Notes: generated by a model from the letters alone, not told the origin. Shown: positions 22,942-36,354, counted from the stretch's first letter. The stretch: 64,000 nucleotides of DNA from Rheum nobile (GCA_027886185.1 WOAB01000878.1:6026001-6090000), one strand, 5' to 3'. Program-made: numbers and translations.

Positions 22942-25900
22942 ATGAGTCCAAAAAGGGTGTATCTTGACTCGATGATTACAAAATCTAAGGATCACGTTGT
23001 GTGTGTTAAGGTGATCAATAAGCGTACTTTTTCTAACAAGCCAGGAAAACAGAAGTTCCAACGTCTATATCTTGTCGATGAAAAGGTTTGACTTCAATTT
23101 TTATCTATGTGCTTATTCCATGTTTGTTTGCTTACATTTTTTTCCCTTTGCAGGGCATTACTATGAGAGCCGCACTGTTTGGTAACAATGTTGATTATTT
23201 CGATGATATCATTAAGGATGATCGGTGTTATGACATTTGCAATGTTGTGGTGTCATCTGTGGGTGAAGATTATAAGCGCTTCTCAGACGAAAAACAAATG
23301 CATATCAATAGCTCCTCTTCTGTTAAAGTAGTTGTAGGATCGCACGTATTAGAAATCAAAGGGAACTGAGAGTTCAGTTCCTTAGCAGCGGAATATGTAA
23401 TAACACAGATTCATAACCAGTTCCTTAGAGTGAGAACCTTTGATAACCAACTAGTTATTCAGGATAAAACCCGTTACCTCTCTTTCAAGAGGATTTGAAA
23501 GTCTACTTCTTTTATTAAGCTTCGATTACAATCGACTAGAATAGAATACACAGATTAAGACTTAAGACACACTTAAGACTATCTACCTAGTTCGACCTAA
23601 TCAAGCACAAAAAGCAAGTGACTTACACAATTCTTCACACAAGAACAAGCTCAGTTTTCTTCACCTTCAGCAATGAGTGAATCCGTGAATGTTGAGAGAG
23701 TTTGAGTACTTTATTTATACATAACAACCATATAGAATCAAGATCTACAACTAGTTGATATGTACAAATAAAATAACCAAAAAGAAATTGAAAAAGATAA
23801 CATTTGTTACCAAATATTATACTTTACGATTTTACACTTTTGTTTCCATAAAAGATATATAAATAATCCCTAAAGATATATGGAAATGCAGATATCTTAA
23901 TCTTCTCTCTCCAAGATAAGATCTACCCTAAACTACCAGTTGCCGCTCTTCAAATCTCTTTCTAGTTAAGCGCGGCTTCATTATTTTTCAGTTCATGTGT
24001 CAGTTCCCAATTCTGGCGTCTTGGTCTTTGTCTTGCATTTTCAATTCTTGAGTTCCCTGTTCAACTACACATATGGAAATATTAATAGCAAAGTGTTTGT
24101 CATCGTCAAAACTAGAAAAACTGAATGAGGGAACTTTCAAGGGAACTGGAGTTCCTAAAAGTTCACATCCTAACAGTAGTTGATTCGCATGAATGGTCAT
24201 TTAAGTTCAAGCAGGAGTTTGTTCGGATTTCTGAGATACTTCATGAAACAAGTCCTTACAGTGTAGTATTTGGTACATTTTTTTAAAAAGTATTTATTAT
24301 GTTTCACTCATGTACACAAATAGAAGCATAATTGTATAATTCACTTTATCCCCTATTTCTTCTAGATATGATAATTGTGGTTCTCCGTTGCACACCACCT
24401 CGGAAGGTGGCGAATAGGTTCTCACCTAATCTATATGATCTATGTGAGCTATACGTTACTGATGACAAGTATAGTTTTTTAAATATGTTGCATATTTTCT
24501 CTCTTGTGTGCTATATCTAAGTTTATTTTTATATGCAATTGGTTTGAGGTTATACTTATTTTTGCATGGAATCAACTCACATTTACTTTTGTCAAACCTG
24601 ATTGTGCCGATCCTTGCGGTTCTGTTATTTTACAAACTGGGTTGAAGACATCAACTTTTAATGGTTAGTATTCAAATACCATGTTTCTACCATTTTGCGT
24701 CTCACAAATATATCGGCATTTTTTCGGCTTTATTTATTTCACTAACTTTAGCTCATAAATTTTTATTCGGGCAAAGTTCTCATTGTCTACAAACTGCCAC
24801 AACAAGATTGTAATCAACCCTGATGGGGTCAGGGCAAATGAGCTTTGTAAATGGTATGTGTTATTCAATGTTATATAATATAAGAAGACTGTTGTGATCT
24901 AATTTAGTCTATAAGTAATTGCTCATAGTAGATACGTATTGATGATTTAGTATTAATGGTTTTAAACGAAAAAATGATATTGATCACAATAAAATAGTCA
25001 GGGAGAGGTTTGTTAATGACTTAGTTAAGAGAAGTACATATATATGGACAACAGTATTTATGGTTGTTCCTTTTGAAACTAGCGGCATCAGTACATTCAT
25101 TCTTACAATTCACCACTGCTTGTAATGTTTTCAGGTTTGAAGAGAACAAAGAATTGGTGTTGGCAAGAGATAGTACTATTATCAAGAAGGAGAATGAAGG
25201 AGTTGGTATCCCGATTGTTACGATTGAACATGCCTTAGAAATAAAGGTTTTGACTAGCTATTTTTCCCTTCACATTATTATAACAATCAATTATCTATGT
25301 ATTTTGTAAAATATATTTTGTTTTGTTGGCATATATGTAGGCATCTGACATAACTTCCAGTGGTATGGTTAAGATCAGTGCCTATATTCCTGATTTCACC
25401 TTCAATTGCTTACGCATGTCAGTTAGTTGTAATTGGTGTGGCAAGGGTTGTGATGTTCCTCCCAACAGTTCTTATATGTGTGACTTATGTCAACAATATT
25501 CATTATCGAAAGCAAAGTAAGGAAACTATAATGTAATGCTTTCTTACTTTGATTAGACCAACCATTTATTCATCTTGTATAATTACCTTTGTGTAGGGTG
25601 TTTTTTATTTAACGACTACAGATGGTACTGGAACCTTGAAGTTGGTTGCGCATACTCGCACTGCAAAACAATTGCCGAAACTTAAATTATCTGAGATATG
25701 TTCTATGAATGACGAGGTAATTGACTGTAGATAAATTTAAGCTTATTTTTTTATTGCTTCAGGTTCTTTGATTAAATCTCCAACATCTATATACTTTGTC
25801 GTATTTGTATGCACGTATAGTAGTTATACGGTTTGCAATTCTTAAACATTTTATAATTGTTATTGTTAGAACATATATTTATCTTTTCTGCTCACCTTGT

Positions 25901-26118
25901 CTATACTTATTTGAGTGAAGTCATTATCTTCTACATTCTTAGCTTTTTCCTTTGTGTTTGTATTGTGGAAAATGTTTGTATAACAGGAGCGTGCTTCATT
26001 TGTAGACAAACTGAGCACAACACTTCGTGGCAAGAAGACTGAAATGTTGTTGTGTCATGTGGCAACTTTGCTTGAGGATCACAAGACTTTAAGGTGGATG
26101 CTGAAAGATGTAGTATAA
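22942..26118 (+). pseudogene. RPA70-like single-strand DNA-binding protein, split by a solo LTR
   Basis: A multi-exon gene of the plant replication protein A large-subunit type. Pieces in order: exon 22942-23085 (MSPKRVYLDSMITKSKDHVV); exon from 23154 (GITMRAALFGNNVDYF) that continues after the inserted LTR at 24181 (HEWSFKFKQEFVRISEIL) to 24272; exon 24366-24468 (DMIIVVLRCTPPRK, LYVTDDK); then WNQLTFTFVKPDCADPCGS, STNCHNKIVINP and FEENKELVLARDS. About 25430-25490 encodes a four-Cys zinc ribbon (CNWCGKGCDVPPNSSYMCDLC, shown only in part: C-x2-C-x10-C-x2-C), and the frame ends with WMLKDVV at 26118. RPA binds single-stranded DNA; plant Helitrons often carry RPA-like genes, which fits the helicase fragment downstream. 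The poly(T) near 25600 may cause a frameshift. Confidence 0.75.
23333..24175 (-). mobile_element. Solo LTR (843 bp) inside an RPA exon, 5-bp TSD
   Basis: Ends TGTAGGATCG...ATCCTAACA, flanked by GTAGT at 23328-23332 and 24176-24180. Removing it with one GTAGT copy restores an uninterrupted RPA reading frame (KVV followed by DSHEW), which confirms the borders. A diverged copy of the same LTR lies at about 36575-36740. No internal genes remain, so it arose by LTR-LTR recombination. Confidence 0.88.
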
Positions 26119-26948
26119 AATGTGTTCTCTCTGCAACTATATATGCAGTTTAGACTGTAGGTGAAACGCTCATTCTGAAAATGAACATATCATATATATG
26201 TGATATGCTGCTTTTCAGGAGTTTTAGGGTTGTTATGGTGTAAGTTCATGCTCCTCCATGAAGCAGTAGTGTTTTTTTGTAATGAATCATACTGTAGTTA
26301 CTTTTGGGTGTTCTTTTTGTATATAGCAGGTGGTTTTGTGTGGTTGAAAATGTTAAAAAAAGCTTTCTCTTGTGTGTATAGGATATGGTATTACTATGAC
26401 CAATGTTGTATCCCTGATTTTGTGTTTATATACAGGGGTAGTAATTATGTTTGCTAAGGTTATATATATATATATGAATCATTATTTATTGTTTTTTACA
26501 AAAAAAGTATTAAATTAACACATTATTTTTTGCAGAATTTGATATCATGGTTATGCATAATCTAGATACTTCTTTCCTTCATGCATATGCACTTACTAAT
26601 AAGAGTCGCAAAGATCTGCCTTTGGGTGGAGGAATTTCAGTTAGTTGTTTCGTACATCATGTATTTATGCTGCTATTTCGTTGTAGTCTAATTTGATTGT
26701 GTATACCGTTACACAATATATGAGTGTAAAAGATTGAAGAAAGGCATTACATTAACATGTCATTTCCTCCAAAATTTACGCTTGCTTTTTTCTTATATGT
26801 TCAAATAAGATTTATTTGATATAAATTCCAGATCAGTGGTCATTTTTTTTTGTCACTTGATGTCGTTTATTGTGTTTGTCATATGTTGTAGGTTGCATGT
26901 TGATGAATATACAATAATATGTTATGCTATTGTTGGATTGTGTGATGG
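26119..26948. other. Spacer between RPA-like gene and helicase fragment
   Basis: T-rich DNA with a short (TA)n at 26461-26475. No recognisable product in the frame 26200-26457. Confidence 0.45.
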
Positions 26949-27443
26949 ATGCCACCCAGTTTTGTTCTCCACGTCAACAAACTACAAATAATATATGCTT
27001 CATTTTCGTATGAACCAGTCTTTGCAGCACTTGGTATTGAACATGTGCCAACAACAACAATTGTGCTGCCGAGTTCAACAACATGCAAGAAATGCAATGT
27101 AGTGAAATTTGCATATGAATTTCCAACATTTTGTTGTTCTAATGGGGAAATTTGGCTTGCTACAAATAAAACTCCACAAGACCTTGTTGATTTATTTACG
27201 AAGGATGATGATCGTGGGATAGATTGTAGAAAATATGCTAGCCTATATAACAATTTCTTTACTTTCACTTCGATTGGTGGAAAGTTTAAGAAAGAGTCAA
27301 AGAATGGTATATACACTTTGGTGATAGAAGGACAAATATATCACTTCATTTCCGATTTGTTACCTACTGAAGATAATCCAAATTATCTCCAAATGTATGT
27401 CTATGATGGTGCTTCTGAAAAACCAAAAAATTGTTACATATGA
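26949..27443 (+). pseudogene. Helitron RepHel N-terminal-type fragment
   Basis: The 164-codon frame contains a Cys pair (CKKCNVVKFAYEF), a second zinc-finger half (FCCSNGEIWL), the YASLYNNFFTFTSIGGKF block and GIYTLVIEGQIYHFISDLLP followed by PNYLQMYVYD. This is the order found in the conserved region upstream of the Rep motifs of plant Helitron Rep/helicase (PIF1-like) proteins. Rep HUH motifs and the SF1 helicase do not follow: the frame ends NCYI-stop. So it is a 5' fragment or captured piece, on the same strand as the RPA-like gene upstream. Confidence 0.7.
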
Positions 27444-27614
27444 GCTCTAGATATGGCTCGATTCCTTTATCAAATTTGTTTTTACATAGATAGATTTGCT
27501 AAAGGATCGATCCATCATTAGATCTTATAAATACTTATAGCTACATATACAAAGAGTTAATGGCAAAATGCGTACTTCTTAACAAGGTGAGTAATACCTC
27601 ACGAGCATAATGCT

Positions 27615-28039
27615 CTAATGTATCATTGACATACACAAATTTAAATTCGGCACCTTTTGACTTTTCTGAGAACGCTTGTATACCTCACGAGCATCCTTCT
27701 TCCACTCACGCTCGAAACGGTTGACACGATATCCATGTTTGTTCTTGTGTTCTTCAATGCAAAATAGGATGGAACCGGCACAATCAAGTCCATGTAATCG
27801 TATATGGAAATACACAAAAGTGAAGACATGAATACACGAGAAAGTGACAAGGGATACTCGATTTTAGAGAGGGATATTGAGGTTTGGATGTGTAAGAAAG
27901 AACAGTAAAAAGAGCAGCGGATGGAAAAGAAGAAGGAAAATGAGAGGTGGTGAGAGCTAAACCCCAAAAATCCAATACGTGAATGGCACATGATAATAGC
28001 AGCCAAGCAAGCCCGATCCACCTTTTCTCTTTGGGTCAA
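27615..28039 (-). other. Unrecognised overlapping open frames
   Basis: Two minus-strand frames (27641-28039 and 27615-27815). The second reads LDCAGSILFCIEEHKNKHGY and FEREWKKDAREVYKRSQK and looks protein-like (charged, helical), but I do not recognise a family. It could be a captured exon in the Helitron region. Confidence 0.25.
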
Positions 28040-28430
28040 TTATTGGGCCTTATTTTCAAACGAGACCAAGCTAACCATGGATTCTCAGTCAGATTGTTCA
28101 TACTTGGCTTTTGTATGTGCAAGCCAACACGGTCAACGGTGAACCCAACAAGGTTGGTAACCAGTCCACTACACGAAACGTGCTTCCAGTTGAAAGACTA
28201 TCATAAAGTGATCGTATCTCACCTCACAAAGCAATGTTCACAAGAATGGAAGTCGGGATTTATCACAAATTAGCTTAACTTTAAACATGTCTATTTAAAC
28301 AGCGGGGAAAACACACAAAGACACACAGTCTTTTGCACTCTTAATACATGATAGTTTCACATGATCGAAATAAAATCTATGTGATCACAAACAACATCAA
28401 ACAAAGTCGTCAAATACAAACCATAGCTTT

Positions 28431-28868
28431 CTAATCTATATTTATCACATCAATTCTAGGACGTATCCATGTGTTCCCATTTCAATGAAGATGAAGTCTG
28501 AGATCCTGCTCACTCACAATAACATTGTTGTAATTGAAGTAAGAGAAATTAATTTCATACCTATCAACATCATGAATTCTTAAAATAGTACCATACCACC
28601 ACCCCTCTCTTGTCCATAGATCTACACGCTCTCCTATCTCATACATAACTCGAGTTCTAATAGGAGAAACAGGGTGTAACAATCCAAAATATATGATTTC
28701 TTGAAGACGGCCTAGGCGGTCATGACGCGATAATCTGTCGTATGTAATACGATAAAATCCAATTAATGATGAAACTTCAGTTATTATTGCAGAATAATAA
28801 GAACCGATCAATCCTTCTTTGGATCCTATGATTTCAACATTTTCCTCCAATTGAAAGTGTGTAGTCAT
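28431..28868 (-). pseudogene. Agenet (Tudor-like) domain protein, late nonsense codon
   Basis: From ATG 28868 the frame encodes two Agenet-type modules: FQLEENVEIIGSKEGLIGSY with YYSAII, and IGERVDLWTREGWWYGTILR followed by VSEQDLRLHLH. TGA at 28484-28482 ends it at 128 aa. The same frame then continues NGNTWIRPRIDVINID to a TAG at 28433-28431, which resembles the usual Agenet C-terminal pattern W-x-N-G-x-W-x-x-P. So TGG probably became TGA. Agenet proteins read histone or chromatin marks in plants. The position between Helitron gene fragments suggests gene capture. The first of two upstream in-frame ATGs (28976) was rejected because its extension is hydrophobic, AT-biased sequence. Confidence 0.75.
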
Positions 28869-30185
28869 GTTGATGCTCTTGAAACCCACAAAAAAAAGAA
28901 TATCACATATGTAATTAGTATAAAAAACGTAATGATATTTGAAATTCTTATAGAAAAAAGGAGGAAAAAATGACATATAAAACTTACCCTACGTACGTAC
29001 ATGTTTTAACGCTCCTTTTTTGTTCAATACATATTTGATGATACAATATAAATAGTTAATAAAGTACGTAGTATATATAGCTATAAATAGATATGTAGTA
29101 TATAGTTGTACAACAAGAAACAAACAAATGGAGTTTAGTTTGGCTTCAGGTTCCAATGTCAGTCAAATTTGCGTTTCAAATGGAGTTTATGCATGCCCGG
29201 ATAAAAAAATCAAGAAAAAAGAAACGCCTATAGCAATTCATAAAAGAAAAAATGATTTTAATGAAAAGCATTGTATGCTAGAAGATAGGATACACAATGT
29301 ACTCCATTCACGTGAATATGTACAGATTCACGTGAGCCTACAAAACTCAAGCACTCTCGTTTTTTGAAATACCTGCACGGCAAGATAAAGTCAACTATTT
29401 TAATCGGTTGCATGCATTTATAACCTTTTAGACAAACCTTTAAAAGTAAACGTTCCATTAATTAAGTGATGAAGATTATTTTATTTTTGTTGAAAAGGGA
29501 TCGTTTTATGGATTTGATCACATTTAAATTGATTACACCTTTGAAACTTGATACTACGTATTTAAGTTATAATAAGTTTTTTAGCTACAATGTACTTTTG
29601 CTAAAAAACCTTGTAGATGGTTTCTTATTAAGAAACTGTTAAAAATTCATTTGAGCTAAAAAGTTGGATTTTACAGCTATTTTAATCATTTTCAGCTCAA
29701 ATTTACTTTTGTTTGTTTTAAAAAATATATCCAATAATTATAATTGATTTTTATCCATCCATAGACACCCATTTATATATGTTTTTCATAAAATTTATAA
29801 AGTGAAAACATTTGGGTTGAAAATTTATGATTTTTGAAAAAAGTAAAAGAATTTTTTAGATGATGTGGTATAGAGAGAGAGTTGAAAAGTTGGCTAAAAA
29901 CTTTGTTAAAAAAACAACTAGTGTGCATGCTTGTCTTTCTCAATGTTCTCTACAGAGCAATTAAATTGTATTATCAATTTTAAAACGATTGACAGACTAC
30001 TATTTTTTCTTTTCTTTTTTGGCTAGACAACTACCAAGCTTGTTTTGAGAACACCATCTGAATGGGCTTTTTTTTGGGCCCAATGGACTCACCAAGAGTT
30101 AAACGAAAATCCAGTATTTATATGTACGTATGATCCGAAGTAGTCACATACATACATTGCTTACTAAATTCGAAGGAGCCTTATC
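28869..30185. other. Intergenic or Helitron-internal DNA
   Basis: A frame at 29128-29367 (79 codons, starting MEFSLASGSN) is unrecognised. CAACTAGTGTGCATGC near 29910 resembles a Helitron end but lacks a proper hairpin. Nothing else supported. Confidence 0.4.
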
Positions 30186-30351
30186 ATGCAGAGAAAATCA
30201 TTTCAATTTAAGCGAGTGAAACAAAACAATACCACAAATTTTTACAGGTAAGTAAAATCCACCTTATGGTTTTGATTTATTTATATCTTCATTATATTAT
30301 CGAATAAATTGTAGATTTACAAAAAAAATTATCCATTATCTTCTAGATAAA

Positions 30352-31173
30352 ATGTACTTTCACAAACCTGGTTGTTCTACAAATTTCACATTACTTACTT
30401 TTATGTGCTCACATTTTTTCAGGGATTTCTACTCAAAGCAGAAAATGAGGTGGCACATCATAGTCCAGTATTCGTTTTCTCAACATTGTTTGAAGATCTT
30501 AGTAGCTCAAAAAGAGTCCTCACCCAAAAAACATAAGCAACAAGGAATCAAGCCATCTCTAGAATATTTCACTATCCAATTTGGTGTCACAAATTGGGAA
30601 GAAATAAGATGCATAGAAGAACTTAAAGATCTTGGAGCGAAATGATATTAGACCACCAATCTGCACCCCTTCGAGTAGTTCAAAATGAGTTACCATTCCT
30701 ACCTTGTGTTGTCTTGGATTTGACGATGGTCGGGAGTTGGATTAGACATTGGGCCATGCACAACCATATATCACGATAAGGTAGGATGGGTAATTCAAAA
30801 AATAACTTTGCAACCAAGGGGAGCATTATTTACAAAGTATGCAGTCACATGCGAGAAGAGATCAAACATGTCATGCCATCGTTTGTAAGTCCTGAATCCA
30901 ACATCCAATCCACACAATCTGTCGAATTGATTTACGTTTTTGATGAATATATTGTTGTCCATTTTAAAGCATGAGAACTTGTTTGGAGTTTCGGATAGGA
31001 GCGACTACTACACCCGAGACCCTGAAAAGTTGTTTCACTTTGAAATTCCGAGCATTAAGTACCAGCATTTCATGGACTCTGAAAAATTTGACACCACCGG
31101 AATCGTTTCGAAGATAATTCCAGGGTTGAGACAAAGCACTCTTTTACTAAGTCCTAATTTTATTTTGTCTTAA
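30352..31173 (+). other. Exon-like open frames, unrecognised
   Basis: 30423-30645 follows a good acceptor (TTTTTCAG) and reads DFYSKQKMRWHIIVQYSFSQ, then IKPSLEYFTIQFGVTNWEEI. 30786-30974 and about 30965-31173 carry FATKGSIIYKVCSHMREEI and DRSDYYTRDPEKLFHFEI. A candidate first exon at 30186-30249 (ATG to a consensus CAG|GTAAGT donor) does not join the second in frame. These look like captured or decayed host exons. No family is assigned. Confidence 0.35.
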
Positions 31174-33284
31174 ATGAGATCATTAGATTGTACTATACAT
31201 AGCTGATAAATAGCTTTAATTTTTTTTATATAATTAAAGGTTCACGTATTGCTAATGTGTGGAAAGATCATCAACTGCAATGATTTATGATTGTCTTCAT
31301 TTTTGAAAGGGTCTTAGTATTTACCTTGTATCAGAAAGGGAAAAAAGTTATAACAAAAAGCAGTGTTACTTGATTTTCATTTTACTTATTAATAAAAGAA
31401 AAAAAATAATAGAAGCATGTATTGTGAATAATAAAGTCATACATTATTGTAACATATTAACCAACATCAAGAAAATATAAACAAGGGAAACCATCACTAT
31501 TTTCATGAAGTTCAAAATGAGAGGATTAACATCAGACGTAGTTTATAAAATTGCACAATTAATATCTGATGTCCTTAATTAATCAACAATACGGCTGTTA
31601 TCCGTTTCCCAAAAAGTATGTTATGTACAAGGAAAAATAATTATTGTGATTTCTATGAATATTACTCCCGAAACAACCTATGTTTTAATTAAGTCAACAA
31701 TACGCTTTGCGCCTCCATCTCTTCGTCTACCTGCATAAAATGCGCAGACCTACCTAGAAGGCTAGAAACTTTGTAAATCATGAAATTGATTCTGGAAATC
31801 CAAACGTCAGAGAATTCCATCAAACCGTCAATGGATACCTCCCTTTTAAACCATACTTTTTCACATCTGTAAACCCTAATCGTCGTCCTACATCGATTGA
31901 ATGAGAAAGAGAATCAAGTGTTGGGTGAAGACGAGCTATTGATTCAGACAGTGGAGTGTCCAATTTTTTAAGAGGACGACCTCACTGAGTAATTTAAGGT
32001 CCGTTGTGCTTGCAGTTGAAGTCTCAAAGGTAACATTTTAGATTTTTTGTTTAATATGTTTAATATTATTGCTGGTTCAAGTCAGTATTATAGGTTATGG
32101 AACAATGTCTTTATGAGAAACATATATTTGCTACTGAAATCTGAGTTGTACATCCATATAAAATTTTAACACGTTCGTTTTTCTTTTCCGCGAAGAAGTG
32201 GATAGTTGGAAATAATTTATTGGCCAATTTGTGTCCTTGGAAGTAATAATTAGACTTTCTTGAATTAGATATCAAAATAGGAGGCTTGCATGACCTAGAT
32301 TAAAATTCATGAAGTTAATTTTGTCTTGATTTAAATTGAGTGTTAAGCACTCTGTGGGGAAAAGTTCTGTGATAGTCGAAGTCTCATCGGGTGTGATGGC
32401 GATGGGCCCAAAGAAGCCTGATAAAGGTTAGGGCCTTTACAATTAAACCAAACAAAATTATAGTGTAAACCGTTCAACCACTATTGGTTGGTTACATTGT
32501 TAACCACCTTTTAAGTTGCCATCATCCTCCCATTACTACTATATATATGGAAGAGGGTAAATTTCACACTAGGATTTTTTTTTCAGAAGAAGAAAACGAA
32601 AACTAGGTTTGTTTCTAAATCATCGTAAGTGTTCGTAAATTGCCTTTCCATTTTTCTATAGCATACTGTTAACAATTGCCTTTCCATTTTATTTATTTAT
32701 GTTTCTTTCGTTGGCATTTGTATCCATCACCGATTGTCTTCTTGAGTTTGTTAACTATAGACAATGAAGTCCAGTTTTCTAGGTAGACTGAATGGATTGA
32801 ATATAGTACTATAACCACTTAAGTAGTTATTCCTCCAGAAGTGGCAATTGAGTTTGTCTCTATAGGGTTCTTTTGGTACATTGTATGACAATGAATTATA
32901 CACATATTGCAACATTCTTGTTATTTTCTAGGTAATATAGTATTTTCATGTTTTATTGCACAATTCATTCACAGTGCTCTGACCATCAAAACAATTGAAT
33001 TTTGATTCCACAACACAACATTAAATTCAGTAATGGTGTAACTTAGGAATTGATGATGAATTAGATCTCCAATTACTTAAACATGTGTAATTGTGCACGT
33101 ACATATCATTTTGTTGTCTATTAGGTTTGGTTTACCAATAGTGTCCTAATCCATATGAATTCCATTGTTTCACTATGTTTGTACTATTTCTGTTTAAAAT
33201 TTGTCATCATTTTATAATCTGCCAAATTCACTCAATGACATTTGGATTGTTAGTTGATCATGATATGATGTAGGTTCATACCAA

Positions 33285-33836
33285 ATGGCTGACAACAACG
33301 ATGAGTCTAGACCCACGGTCCTCGCATTTGCCGAGATGTCGGACATGCTCCAAACTGCACGGAGCATGAATCAGGATCGTGGTAATAATGAAACACCTTT
33401 GTTTACTAACCCTGACAAATATACTTATGAAATTGATTGGTGGTTATTGTGGTCTGATTTTTGTTATATTCTTGTGTACACTTTAGTGCAAAGAATGGAT
33501 AATGATGCGTATTCCACTTACATGTGGTCTATCAAGAACTGTGAGCGTGATTACTATAAGTACATGGATGAACAACACAAACTCATCGACCGGTTGCGTG
33601 CATTGAATGAAAGCACTCCCGACAACTGGAAAGATTATAGGACCTGTGAAATGAAACTTCACCAGGTAGATGTTAGGCTCGTAGTGTCATATACATAATG
33701 TAGTCTTATATTTAACAATAACGTACATATTTTGCAGATCCAAAGGGAATGGATATGGAATGACCAATCGTTGGACGCGGTCATTAACATTGCAATGCTC
33801 CTGAAGTCATCATTGGAGTTTGCCTGCCGTCCGTGA
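33285..33836 (+). CDS. Small three-exon gene, unknown function (copy A)
   Basis: Exons 33285-33381, 33487-33665 and 33738-33836 join in frame to 375 nt, 124 aa (starts MADNNDESRP, ends LEFACRP). Introns are GT-AG with the same phases as copy B. The second exon is charged and probably helical (NCERDYYKYMDEQHKLIDRL); exon 1 holds MLQTAR, shared with copy B. No known domain recognised. The acceptor-like GTAG just before the start suggests a 5'-UTR intron, also seen in copy B. It may be a host gene captured by the Helitron whose 3' end lies at 36559. The unbroken frame argues this copy could be functional. Confidence 0.55.
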
Positions 33837-35772
33837 AGTTTATAAGGGTCTTTGGGGAGCTTGCTTTGTTTTATGATTGTTGTTGATAATCTGGTTTTGT
33901 AATGACAATTTGATTCCTATCGATATTAAGATTGTGGTTGTAATATTGTTAATATTACTTTTTGTTTGATGAAGAAACAACGAATGCGATTGTGACCCGC
34001 TTGTTTTGGATGTATTGAATCAAGTCTTTTTGTTTTTCGTAAATTATCATGTTATCCATGTCATGCAATGTCTATACTTACAAAATTAATAAATTATTTC
34101 ATTTAAACAATATATCAACACATGATTTTTTATATGAATTTATTTAATTATGTTAAAATGTTTCGAAACTATTTGATCATACACTATAAACAAAATCAAA
34201 TTAGAATTTAATAAACGACGACTTTACTTTAGAGGATCTTTTTGTTTAGAAATATTGTATCCTATTCATAACAACAAAATATATATGTACTATAGGCATC
34301 TAATAAATGGTTGTAGCTAATTTTATATAACTAAAGGTTCAGTTATTGCTAAGGTGTAAAAGGATTTAATAAAATTATTTGAAATAAAGTCATAATATAT
34401 TAAATCCTATTTTATTTTTGTATATTTTAAATGTGTACATTCATTTTATAGCTTACATATGTGTAAAACAATCTAATTACAGTTCATATTCGACATACTT
34501 TATTTTCTACAAAAATTGTAAAGTGTTGTCCCCCAACTTCGTAAAGCGTAAAAATTTATTATGGAAATCCAAAAGTCAAACAAGTCCATCACATCATCCT
34601 TGATATCTCGCCTTAAGCACGGTTCTCTTTTCTTCGTTCTCTACAAGTGCATCGATCTCAGCTCTACCCTCCAAATCCAAGACCATACTTTCAAATTCGC
34701 TCTCCACAGCGACACCTTTTTCTTTCCAAGACTCATCTGGGTTTTCGCCCTCTCTTACTTTCAAAAGATCTTAAGGTACGCTATTAAGTAGGCGACCGGT
34801 ATCATCATAACTTTCGATTTTATCCGTTTTCTACTATATTACTCTTTTCGAACAGTTTAAGTTTCTTTTTGCCTATATCTATTTCTTCACGACTGCACAA
34901 TATTGGATTTAGTTTCAGATTTCAGGAAATTATGGGCTTGTGGTCCATTGATGTGTGATTACTAAGTGTTTCAGAATTTGCGACATTCAAATTGTTTGAT
35001 AAATGCCTATATAAGGATATGAGAATAGAGACTACCTCAATGTGTTAATCTAAAAATGCTTATTTGGTTAATTAGGGTTTAATTGCTTCAGTTATATAAT
35101 ATTATTCTTAAATCATTTTCTTTTTACTGGAAAAAGAAGCCGGAATCACTTTTTATGTGTGAATCGTTTAGCTACTACTGGTTAGTTACATTGTTAACCA
35201 CCTCTTAAACTGCCATCCTCCTCCTATTACTACTATATATATGGTTACATTGTGTAAACCTTTCCCTGACATTTGGTATCCATCACTGGTTGTCTTCTTA
35301 AGGTTGTTAACTATGGACAATGAAGTCCACTTTTATAATGCATGACATCTAAGACAACTGAATAGCAATTGTTAACTATGACATTTCGTATCCCTTGCGC
35401 TTTTGTTATTTTGTTGAATCAGTCTTTTGTTTCGTATCTGCCTATTAAGTGACTCTAAAATCATTGCTTGTATTAGAAATTTGTCTTTGCTCTTCTCTGA
35501 AACTGTAGGAACGACTATTGTAAATATATATGTTGATTAATCCCTTGAAATCTTAATCATTTCAATACGACAAAGTGGGTAAAAAATGTCGTGTTTCAGG
35601 ACAATTTGCATATTCTTGGCTTTATTTCATTACATTGATGTTATAACTTCAACTACTATGACAATTGAATATGGGTGAAACACTACTGATATCATGCAAT
35701 TTATATCAATAGTTTGTATTTAAATCATGACACCTTCTAACTCTAAACCGTTTGAACACTGCTTCAGATTCT

Positions 35773-36354
35773 ATGGCAGCCACTGCAAGTGCTGGTTACA
35801 TACCCCAAAACACTGTGTGTCAAGAATTATGGAACCTACTTCAAACTGCCAGAAGGACAACCAAACCTAATGGAGGTAATCAGTCGTATTTTTCTTCATA
35901 CATACTCATAATAAATTTAATTTCATACTTACTTCAAAACAACAAAAAATGTTACTAGAGCGGGCAATGAGCTTTGAAAGGGTTGTCGAATATATTCAGA
36001 GCATACAAAATCAAGATCGGAAAATCACCAGACTGTTGTAGAGAAAGAGAGGGTCAACCAAAAAACAGATGAAGTTCTCAACCGTAACCCCCAAACACCG
36101 TATGAGATTTTCGCTAACCAAAATGAACAATACACAATAATTTTCACTTCATGTTGATTTATCAATATTCGTATACCATATTTAACTCCATGTTGTGTGC
36201 TTTGCAGCTTGAAATAGAACTTCTTCACATTGAGTTCTCACTTGAAGATACGAAAGATATGGCAATGGTTCTAAGATCTTCTCTGCGTCGGGCCACTCAA
36301 GCATGGATCAAAACACTTTTTAATGATAATCATATGTTAACTTATGTTTGTTAG
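35773..36354 (+). pseudogene. Paralogue of the small three-exon gene (copy B), broken
   Basis: Exons 35773-35875 and from 35959, and an exon from 36208 to 36354, correspond to copy A: same donor context (G|GTAAT), same phases, shared LLQTAR and Y-x-x-SI-x-N. Exon 2 stops at TAG 36039-36041; a one-base shift would restore an open, copy-A-like stretch (EKERVNQKTDEVLN). Exon 3 resembles copy A's (MVLRSS versus MLLKSS) but has a longer C-terminus. Read as a decayed duplicate. Confidence 0.55.

Noticed and set aside
29905..29930. Third minus-strand Helitron 3' end at CAACTAGTG
   Set aside because: CTAGT is present but there is no GC-rich hairpin upstream on that strand.
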